Source: an uncultured Alphaproteobacteria bacterium (GTDB lineage Bacteria; Pseudomonadota; Alphaproteobacteria; UBA2136; UBA6156). Taken from it: a stretch of DNA of 5,033 bases. Where the stretch lies: assembly GCA_937928525.1 (NCBI GenBank), contig CALFWJ010000125.1, forward strand, positions 1-5,033, given 5' to 3'. Position 1 is the stretch's first letter. Each line of letters begins with the position of its first letter. This document shows, in pieces, positions 1 through 5,033 of this stretch. The notes beneath the pieces are model-generated. The model searched no databases. It was not told the DNA's origin and saw nothing but the letters and a program-made list of their open reading frames with translations. The translations under genes were made by a program, and so were the position numbers.

Positions 1-549
1 AACACAACCACCAACTACGGTTATATAGCGCAAATTATTCACTGGGTGATGGCCCTTAGTTTTATTGCTATGTTTGTGGTCGCTGAAGTCATGATGCACA
101 TGACTACCGACCCCACAAATACCTTTTTTGGTAGCGGTAAATGGGCGCTTTATGGCCTACATAAATCTGTTGGCATGGTCTTGTTACTACTTATTATTCT
201 AAGAATACTCTGGAAAATCAGTAACCCAAAACCTCCCCTTAATGGCCAAGGTGTGCAAAAGCTCTTGGCGGCGGTTACTCACTATGGTCTTTACGCCGTT
301 ATGCTTCTCATGCCTCTTTCTGGCTACATCATGTCGTCTGCTGGCGGGTTTGGTGTTAAGGTCTTTGGCCTAAAACTCCCTGATTTATTAGGTGAGAACA
401 AACCTCTTGGCAGCCTTGCTCACGATATACACCACTATGCCAGTGAAGCTGTTTACATCTTGGTAGCCCTTCACCTTATTGGCGCCCTTTACCATCACTA
501 TGTGATCAAAGATGACACTTTCTTGCGTCTGTTTTGGCGGAATAAATAA
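1..549 (+). CDS. Cytochrome b561-type diheme membrane protein (5' end outside window)
   Basis: Inner-membrane b-type cytochrome of the bacterial CybB/b561 family. Members carry two hemes in a four-helix bundle and are thought to pass electrons between the quinone pool and a partner; the native partner is usually unknown. The frame is open from base 1 and reads NYGYIAQIIHWVMAL before the first possible start (GTG at 46), so the true start lies upstream, probably only a few codons away since E. coli CybB is 176 aa and 182 codons are visible here. Counting from base 1, the expected heme ligands are His14 (IHW), His54 (GLHKS), His144 (DIHHYA) and His158 (ALHLIG). The spacing of the last two matches E. 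coli CybB. The C-terminal ALYHHYVIKDDTFLRLF is also typical. Four hydrophobic segments lie at about 10-27, 52-70, 90-112 and 143-165. The stop overlaps the next start by one base (TAATG), which suggests translational coupling. Family assignment is secure; substrate is unknown. Confidence 0.9.
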   Translation, partial: NTTTNYGYIAQIIHWVMALSFIAMFVVAEVMMHMTTDPTNTFFGSGKWALYGLHKSVGMVLLLLIILRILWKISNPKPPLNGQGVQKLLAAVTHYGLYAVMLLMPLSGYIMSSAGGFGVKVFGLKLPDLLGENKPLGSLAHDIHHYASEAVYILVALHLIGALYHHYVIKDDTFLRLFWRNK

Positions 550-989
550 TGGCCATCATTTTTGTTGGGTTTAAAGTCAGAAGCATCCTGTGGGGACTTC
601 TCCTTGCAGCTATTTTTATGCTTATTTTAGCTCAAGTTTTTGGCTATAACTACCTCGTTGGTTGGTTTGGTGGTATTAACCTCGCCACCTTTTTAGTGAT
701 GGGCAAAGACAAAATGGCCGCAAAATCAGGCATGACCCGTACCCCTGAAGCTGCTCTTCTGGCTATGGCCCTAGCAGGTGGATTTCCTGGGCTATTCGCT
801 GGTCGTAAAATATTTAAACACAAAACAACCAAAACAAGCTTTGTAACTGCCATGTGGTTTTTGTTTGCGGCCCAACTTGTTGGCGCTGCTTATTTTTTAG
901 GTAATATCACCAGCATGGACGCCATGTTAAGCACAATCGGCATTGAAAAAGAAACGCCAACGCCAATACCAGAAAAAAACGCGCAATAG
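549..989 (+). CDS. DUF1294 family small membrane protein
   Basis: A 146-aa inner-membrane protein of the DUF1294 family, whose function is not established. The family core is visible: INLATFLVMGKDKMAAKSG (about 43-61), then RTPEAALL (64-71), LAGGFPGLFAGRKIFKHKT (75-93) and SF (97-98). Hydrophobic segments lie at about 12-33, 35-51, 68-84 and 99-118, and the basic loops KDK and KIFKHKTTK lie between helices. The C-terminal tail (about 130-146) is polar and proline-rich with no recognised motif. The ATG shares its first base with the stop of the cytochrome b561 gene. A weak GGCGG eight bases upstream may help initiation, but reinitiation by coupled ribosomes is likely. Co-transcription with the cytochrome suggests a membrane role, but this is only context. 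Some family members are fused to a cold-shock domain; none is present here. Confidence 0.85.
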   Translation: MAIIFVGFKVRSILWGLLLAAIFMLILAQVFGYNYLVGWFGGINLATFLVMGKDKMAAKSGMTRTPEAALLAMALAGGFPGLFAGRKIFKHKTTKTSFVTAMWFLFAAQLVGAAYFLGNITSMDAMLSTIGIEKETPTPIPEKNAQ

Positions 990-1009
990 CCCACAACAGC
1001 GCTATTTTT
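985..1009 (+). terminator. Possible weak intrinsic terminator after the DUF1294 gene
   Basis: AATAGC (985-990) and GCTATT (1001-1006) form a perfect 6-bp inverted repeat with a 10-nt loop. The right arm runs straight into a T tract (1005-1009), followed after a CTACG break by another (1015-1019). The left arm includes the TAG stop of the DUF1294 gene. The stem is short and only one third GC, so termination would be inefficient. It would mark the boundary between the cytochrome/DUF1294 pair and the rsh unit, and may allow read-through. Confidence 0.3.
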
Positions 1010-1034
1010 CTACGTTTTTATTTGTTAGTATAAA
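1007..1034 (+). promoter_or_regulatory. Candidate promoter in the AT-rich leader of rsh
   Basis: The last 30 bases before rsh are very AT-rich. TATAAA (1029-1034) matches the -10 consensus at five of six positions, and TTTCTA (1007-1012) is a poor -35 at 16-bp spacing. The overlapping TAGTAT (1026-1031) is an alternative -10. The elements sit so close to the ATG at 1038 that a start 6-8 bases downstream would give a leaderless message (TAGTAT) or fall inside the start codon (TATAAA). No Shine-Dalgarno-like purine run lies in this stretch. Evidence is composition and weak consensus only; rsh could instead be read from further upstream. Confidence 0.25.
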
Positions 1035-1037
1035 ATT

Positions 1038-3212
1038 ATGATCCGCCAATACGAACTCATCGAGAAAATCCAGGCCTATAATCCCAAGGCTGACGTTGCG
1101 CTGCTTAACCGTGCGTACGTGTACTCCATGAAGGCGCATGGCAACCAAAAACGTGCCAGTGGCCAACCCTACTTAGTGCACCCACTAGAAGTGGCTTCTA
1201 TTCTGGCAGACCTCCAATTAGACGATGCCACTCTTGCTGTAGGCCTTTTGCACGATACGCTTGAAGATACACTTTCTACCTATGAAGAAATCAAACAACT
1301 CTTTGGCGAAGAGATTGCCCAACTCACGGAAGGTGTGACCAAGCTCTCCCGCGTAGCCTTCCATGACAAAGCGGTCGAGCAAGCCGAGAATTTCCGTAAA
1401 CTCCTTTTGGCCATGAGCCAAGACATTCGCGTGCTTCTGGTTAAGCTCGCCGACCGCGTGCATAACATGCGCACCCTAGAACATATTCCCAAACCAGAAA
1501 AACGCGCTCGTATTGCGCAAGAAACCCTCGATATTTACGCCCCCCTCGCCGACCGTATTGGTTTGCACAAAGTAAAGCTAGAGCTAGAAGACATTGCTTT
1601 TCATACTCTAGAACAAGAAGAATATGCCAGATTAGAGAAAAAAATGATGGAATGGCGCGAACAAGAAAACCTTGTTGGCCGCACCATTGAAGAATTAGAG
1701 AACGATCTGCACGTTGCAGGCGCTGGCGCCAGCGTAACAGGCCGCGAAAAAGCTGTTTACTCTATCTATCGTAAAATGAAGCGTAAAAGCCTCACTTTTG
1801 AACAGCTCACAGATATTATTGCCTACCGCGTTGTGGTGGAAGATAAACGTATGTGCTACGAAGTTTTGGGCCTCATGCACGATATTTATAAAGCCGTCCC
1901 CGGCCGCTTCAAAGATTACATTTCAGCGCCAAAACCCAATGGCTATCAATCGCTGCACACATCGGTTATTGGCCCGTTTGGTAATCGAATGGAGGTGCAA
2001 ATTCGTACCCATGAAATGCACGAAGTAGCCGAGGCCGGCGTTGCTGCACATTTCACCTACAAAGAAGGTAAAGCCCAAGCTAACATTGCCGAAAACACGC
2101 AATATAAATGGATTCGTCAATTGGTTGAACAGCTCCAAGGCATGGATGACCCTGAAGAATTTTACGAAAATGCCAAAGTAGAACTCTTCGCTGATAACGT
2201 ATTTGTATTTACCCCCAAAGGCGATCTGATTAATTTACCAAAAGGCGCAACACCACTTGATTTTGCTTACGCCATTCACTCCGACGTTGGTGACCATTGC
2301 CAAGCCGCGCGCGTTAATGGCATTGCCGTACCGCTACGCCGTCAACTCAACAATGGTGATATTGTAAGCATTACGACTAACCAAGCACAAAAACCATCTC
2401 CTGGATGGACCGAATTTGTAGCTAGCAGCCGCTCAAAAACTGCAATTAATCGCTACCTACGTAGCCAAGAGCGCGACGACCAACTGCGCAGCGGAAAAGA
2501 TATTTTAGCGGCTGCTGCCAAACGTGATGGCTATACAGTAAAAGAAAAAGAGCTTACACGCATTGTTAAAGACCTCCCTGTAGATCTTAAGAATAATGAC
2601 GATGTTTATGCCGCCCTTGGGCAAGGACGACTCTTCCCGCGCCAAATCTTCGATATTTTATTTGCTGCCGATAAAGCCGCAGAAGCAGCACAAGCTAAAG
2701 CAGCACAGGCAGATACTTTTGCGATTGGTAAAGCGCAAGAAGCCAAAAATGATGCTGAAATTGGTGTAGAAGGCTTAATGGCTGGTATGTCTGTGCATTT
2801 CTCTAAATGTTGCAGCCCACTACCAGGCGAGCACATTGTTGGTATTATCTCAACTGGCCGTGGCATTAGTATTCATGTCAAAAATTGTAAAAATCTCGAG
2901 CAATTTAGCGATCAGCCCGACCGCTTTATGCCCGTCAAATGGTCAAAAGATGCGAGCAAAGGCACGTCACGCTTTTATGTGTGTCGACTACGGTTTATCC
3001 TCCAGAACGAGCCCGGAAGCTTGTCCACACTCTCTACTGCAATCTTTAATGCCGATGCAAACGTTACTAATATCTTTACAGAACATCGCGCAAGCGACAC
3101 CTTAACCCTGCGCTGCGAAATTGAAGTTTATAACAAAGAGCACTTAAACCGTCTTATTGCTCAAATTGGTGCGCATAAAACTGTTATTGCGATTGAGAAA
3201 ACCTCTGGCTAA
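1038..3212 (+). CDS. rsh: Bifunctional (p)ppGpp synthetase/hydrolase (RelA/SpoT homolog)
   Basis: Makes pppGpp/ppGpp from ATP plus GTP/GDP in starvation and degrades it otherwise; cytoplasmic and ribosome-associated. At 724 aa it is full length for a long RSH. The HD hydrolase domain (about 25-165) keeps Arg39, His48, His72-Asp73, Glu76-Asp77 and Asp139-Arg-Val-His-Asn, so hydrolysis should be active. The synthetase domain (about 225-345) keeps GREKAVYSIYRKM (235-247), Asp259, YRVVV (263-267), the bifunctional-type RFKD motif (290-293, where monofunctional RelA has EFDD), PNGYQSLHT (300-308) and Glu319-Val-Gln-Ile-Arg. Then come TGS (about 386-447), a helical region, a Cys/His zinc-finger-like domain (Cys591, Cys592, His613, Cys617) and a C-terminal ACT domain (about 645-720). 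The start at 1038 matches the N-terminus seen in alphaproteobacterial Rsh, although no Shine-Dalgarno precedes it. It is probably the only long RSH in this genome, as is usual in the class. Its stop overlaps the next start. Confidence 0.97.
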   Translation: MIRQYELIEKIQAYNPKADVALLNRAYVYSMKAHGNQKRASGQPYLVHPLEVASILADLQLDDATLAVGLLHDTLEDTLSTYEEIKQLFGEEIAQLTEGVTKLSRVAFHDKAVEQAENFRKLLLAMSQDIRVLLVKLADRVHNMRTLEHIPKPEKRARIAQETLDIYAPLADRIGLHKVKLELEDIAFHTLEQEEYARLEKKMMEWREQENLVGRTIEELENDLHVAGAGASVTGREKAVYSIYRKMKRKSLTFEQLTDIIAYRVVVEDKRMCYEVLGLMHDIYKAVPGRFKDYISAPKPNGYQSLHTSVIGPFGNRMEVQIRTHEMHEVAEAGVAAHFTYKEGKAQANIAENTQYKWIRQLVEQLQGMDDPEEFYENAKVELFADNVFVFTPKGDLINLPKGATPLDFAYAIHSDVGDHCQAARVNGIAVPLRRQLNNGDIVSITTNQAQKPSPGWTEFVASSRSKTAINRYLRSQERDDQLRSGKDILAAAAKRDGYTVKEKELTRIVKDLPVDLKNNDDVYAALGQGRLFPRQIFDILFAADKAAEAAQAKAAQADTFAIGKAQEAKNDAEIGVEGLMAGMSVHFSKCCSPLPGEHIVGIISTGRGISIHVKNCKNLEQFSDQPDRFMPVKWSKDASKGTSRFYVCRLRFILQNEPGSLSTLSTAIFNADANVTNIFTEHRASDTLTLRCEIEVYNKEHLNRLIAQIGAHKTVIAIEKTSG

Positions 3213-3949
3213 TGACAAAACATGCACAAAAAAATAAACTTCTTGTTGGCGTTAATAAAAAGAAACGCCGTCGTGGCGTTCACACTAAAAAACGTACTGT
3301 TTGGCAAAAATACACCGAATATTTATGGCCCAGCATGGGCGTTAATGCTTTTCTGCGTTGGTTAGAAATTCGGATTAAGCGTACACCAGAGGGGCGCGAC
3401 AAAGTAGCCATGGGCGCTGCTGTTGGTATGTTTGCAACTTTTATTCCTCTTGTTGGTTTGCAAGTTCTTCTTATGCTTGGGCTGTGCAAACTCCTGCGCG
3501 GCAACTTCTGGGTTTCTGTGCTTATTTCGTTTCTTGGTAACCCGTGGACCTTCCCGTTTATCTGGCTTGTGTCTTACCAATTAGGCATGGCTATTTTATT
3601 CCGCGAAGGGTCTATTATCCCAGATGATATATCGCTTTGGCACGTTGTCGACAATATGGGTTTTTACTTCGATGCCTTTATTTGGCCAACACTTGTCGGT
3701 GGCCTCCCCCTTGGTCTTCTGATGGCTATTATTACTTATTATGTGGTGCGCTTTAACGTGCGAAGCTATCAACGCGCACGCACAGCATTCCTTGCCCGTC
3801 GCCGCGCAGAAGAGAAAGAAAAGCGTTTAAAACTGCACCAAATGGCCACTGAAAAAATGAAAGATGCTGCAGGCAAACTTAAAGATACAGCCGAAGCTAT
3901 TCTAAAAACTGATAGTAACGATAAACCTGAGAAAAAAGCTAAACCATGA
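3212..3949 (+). CDS. DUF2062 domain membrane protein
   Basis: A 245-aa inner-membrane protein of the DUF2062 family, of unknown biochemical function and often found next to rsh in Alphaproteobacteria. The conserved core spans about residues 38-180: LWPSMGVNAFLRWL (38-51), then TPEGRDKVAMGAAVGMFATF (58-77), the IPLVGLQVLL segment, LLRGNFWVSVLISFLGNPWT (94-113) and FPFIW (114-118). Hydrophobic segments lie at about 66-95, 99-130 and 155-180. The N-terminus (residues 8-28) is strongly Lys/Arg-rich and looks longer than usual for the family. The C-terminal tail (about 183-245) is polar, helical and Lys/Glu/Ala-rich. The ATG at 3212 overlaps the rsh stop by one base (TAATG) without a good Shine-Dalgarno, so coupling to rsh is likely. 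The 3' end overlaps acpS by four bases. Family assignment is firm; role is unknown. Confidence 0.88.
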   Translation: MTKHAQKNKLLVGVNKKKRRRGVHTKKRTVWQKYTEYLWPSMGVNAFLRWLEIRIKRTPEGRDKVAMGAAVGMFATFIPLVGLQVLLMLGLCKLLRGNFWVSVLISFLGNPWTFPFIWLVSYQLGMAILFREGSIIPDDISLWHVVDNMGFYFDAFIWPTLVGGLPLGLLMAIITYYVVRFNVRSYQRARTAFLARRRAEEKEKRLKLHQMATEKMKDAAGKLKDTAEAILKTDSNDKPEKKAKP

Positions 3950-4311
3950 TTTACGGTATCGGCACCGATATTTGCCACATCCCTCGTATTGAAGCTGCCC
4001 TTGAAAAACAAGGCGATAAATTTATTTCGCGTATTCTAACGCCACAAGAAATTACACATGGCCCTAGCCATATTACGCCTATTTGGCTGGCTAAACGTTG
4101 GGCCGCAAAAGAAGCATTAAGCAAAGCTCTTGGTACAGGAATAGGGAAACATATTAGTTTTCAAGACATCGAAATTACCAAAGCCAGTACCGGTCAACCA
4201 CTTGTTCAGCTATCTTCTAAACATCCACAGCATGCGCTCATCTTCCATCTTTCGCTCAGTAGCGAAGATACCTATGCTATCGCTTATGTTATCGCGGAAG
4301 ATATGGCCTAA
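3946..4311 (+). CDS. acpS: Holo-[acyl-carrier-protein] synthase
   Basis: Transfers 4'-phosphopantetheine from coenzyme A to the conserved serine of apo-acyl carrier protein, activating it for fatty-acid and lipid synthesis; cytoplasmic, normally trimeric and magnesium-dependent. At 121 aa it matches AcpS-type enzymes (about 120-135 aa). Signature residues are present: GIGTDI (4-9) with metal ligand Asp8, the LTPQE segment (31-35), and RWAAKEALSKALGTGI (51-66) with metal ligand Glu56. FQDIEI (72-77), GQP (83-85), HLSLS (101-105) and the closing strand YAIAYVIAE (110-118) follow. The start codon lies inside the end of the DUF2062 gene (ATGA, 4-nt overlap), with only a GAGAAAA run further upstream as a possible ribosome site, so translation is probably coupled. 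In many Alphaproteobacteria lepB, rnc and era follow acpS; here the next gene is the convergent uppS. Confidence 0.95.
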   Translation: MIYGIGTDICHIPRIEAALEKQGDKFISRILTPQEITHGPSHITPIWLAKRWAAKEALSKALGTGIGKHISFQDIEITKASTGQPLVQLSSKHPQHALIFHLSLSSEDTYAIAYVIAEDMA

Positions 4312-5033
4312 AGCTCTTCAACATCCACCGCATTATGCGAAGTGGGTTCTTTTGGTGTATCGACCAACCCACCAAAACGTCTTTGCCGATTGGCAAAATC
4401 ATCTAACGCTACTTGGTAATTAATAGCATCAAAGTCAGGCCAAAATACAGGCGTAAAATAAAGTTCAGCATAGGCTAATTGCCAGAGCATAAAATTACTT
4501 AAGCGCTGTTCACCGCCTGTACGTACCATAAAATCAACATCTGGTAAATTGACAGTATCTAAGAATTGTCCCAAGTTTTCACTATGATAGAGTGTGGGTG
4601 TGTCTTCTTCTAATTCATGTTGCGCTAGCTCTGCGGCGGCGCGGGTTAATTCATTGCGAGCGCCATAGTTAATAGCAAACGTTGTGGTAATAGCTGTGTT
4701 ACTGGCTGTTTTTGTTTCTACTTCATTCATGAGTTGAATAATTTTAGGCGACAATTTACTACCAGGTGCACGGTCACCAATAAACTGAACTTTTATATTT
4801 TGCGCCATGAGCTCTTTAAGCTCTGACTTAAAATATTGCTGCATTAGCGCAAACAAACCTGTCACTTCCGTTTCAGGGCGACGCCAATTTTCGGATGAAA
4901 AAGCATAAAACGTTACAAATTTAATGCGGCGCTCCATGCTTTCTTTTAAAATAGTTTTAATCGTTTCTATGCCAGCTTTGTGGCCAACCAAGCGCTGCCA
5001 GCCTTGTTTTTGCGCCCAACGGCCATTGCCATC
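4308..5033 (-). CDS. uppS: Isoprenyl transferase, undecaprenyl diphosphate synthase (5' end outside window)
   Basis: Condenses farnesyl diphosphate with eight isopentenyl diphosphates to give C55 undecaprenyl diphosphate, precursor of the lipid carrier for peptidoglycan and surface polysaccharides. This is a cis-prenyltransferase that works at the membrane surface. The frame is open through the right edge. The first visible codons (5033 downward) read DGNGRWAQKQGW, so the catalytic Asp (E. coli Asp26) is the first residue seen and about 25 residues are missing; the TTG at 4991 is an internal Leu, not the start. Counting from that Asp: GHKAG with His18, FSSENWRRP (45-53), RTGGEQR (171-177) with both pyrophosphate-binding arginines, SNFMLWQ, Glu190, WPDF (198-201) and RRFGG (218-222). 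Spacings from Asp to His, Ser and the Arg/Arg/Glu set match the E. coli enzyme. The last 20 or so residues are a variable acidic tail. The stop overlaps the acpS stop on the other strand. Confidence 0.95.
   Translation of the reverse strand, partial: DGNGRWAQKQGWQRLVGHKAGIETIKTILKESMERRIKFVTFYAFSSENWRRPETEVTGLFALMQQYFKSELKELMAQNIKVQFIGDRAPGSKLSPKIIQLMNEVETKTASNTAITTTFAINYGARNELTRAAAELAQHELEEDTPTLYHSENLGQFLDTVNLPDVDFMVRTGGEQRLSNFMLWQLAYAELYFTPVFWPDFDAINYQVALDDFANRQRRFGGLVDTPKEPTSHNAVDVEEL
4342..4377. repeat. Two overlapping inverted repeats near the uppS 3' end
   Basis: TTTTGGTG (4350-4357) and CACCAAAA (4370-4377) are a perfect 8-bp inverted repeat with a 12-nt loop. GTGGGTT (4342-4348) and AACCCAC (4366-4372) are a perfect 7-bp inverted repeat, with an inner GGT/ACC (4354-4356/4363-4365) that could stack below it after a 5-nt bulge. 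The two stems share bases and cannot form together. Neither is followed by a T run on either strand. The stretch encodes the conserved FGG and the start of the variable UppS tail, so coding constraint may explain part of it. Confidence 0.35.

Noticed and set aside
46..549. GTG at 46 as the start of the cytochrome gene
   Set aside because: The frame is open upstream to base 1 and encodes the conserved first heme-ligand region (IHW), so a start at 46 would lose His14; the gene is simply cut by the window edge.
1218..3105. Several open frames of 60-90 codons on both strands within rsh
   Set aside because: They are embedded in a strongly conserved coding gene, have no recognisable domains or ribosome sites, and read as frame shadows.
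4342..4377. Hairpin as an intrinsic terminator for acpS or uppS
   Set aside because: No T run follows the stem on either strand, and it lies within conserved uppS coding sequence.
3280..4423. Open frames overlapping the DUF2062, acpS and uppS genes in other frames
   Set aside because: Low-complexity or Arg-rich translations without family resemblance; the overlapped genes fully account for the sequence.
4308..4991. TTG at 4991 as the start of uppS
   Set aside because: The frame continues to base 5033 and encodes the catalytic DGNGRW motif, so 4991 is an internal leucine codon.
1..5033. A previously undescribed defence, mobile or RNA-based system
   Set aside because: All long frames belong to known housekeeping or conserved DUF families; no integrase, transposase, direct-repeat array, tRNA or atypical composition was seen.

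Overview
The window looks like ordinary bacterial chromosome of moderate GC (around the mid-40s by eye). It is densely packed and probably alphaproteobacterial. The best lineage clue is the Rsh protein: its N-terminal reading (MIRQYELIEK..., ALLNRAYV, KAHGNQKRASG) and the gene order rsh - DUF2062 - acpS both resemble Alphaproteobacteria. The genus cannot be assigned from sequence alone; the modest GC and AT-rich leader would suit a low-GC lineage of the class.

Layout, left to right. A cytochrome b561-type diheme membrane protein is cut by the left edge (1-549, +). It is joined by a 1-nt stop/start overlap to a small DUF1294 membrane protein (549-989, +). A 48-bp AT-rich gap (990-1037) follows, holding a weak hairpin-plus-T-run and a possible -10 element. 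This is the only real intergenic space in the window. Next comes a tightly coupled three-gene unit: rsh, a bifunctional (p)ppGpp synthetase/hydrolase (1038-3212, +); a DUF2062 membrane protein (3212-3949, +, 1-nt overlap); and acpS, holo-ACP synthase (3946-4311, +, 4-nt overlap). Finally uppS (undecaprenyl diphosphate synthase) lies on the minus strand (4308 to beyond the right edge). Its stop codon overlaps the stop codon of acpS.

How the genes work together. The rsh unit places stringent-response alarmone control beside activation of acyl carrier protein, the carrier for fatty-acid synthesis. The convergent uppS makes the lipid carrier for peptidoglycan. The two genes at the left form a separate inner-membrane pair, with an electron-transfer cytochrome and a partner of unknown function.

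I found no RNA gene, mobile element, CRISPR array, phage remnant or defence-like cluster, and no evidence for an undescribed system. The points worth a second look are small: the lack of a Shine-Dalgarno before rsh, overlapping convergent stops with no intergenic terminator, alternative hairpins at the uppS 3' end, an alanine-rich linker in Rsh, and an amphipathic LEA-like tail on the DUF2062 protein.
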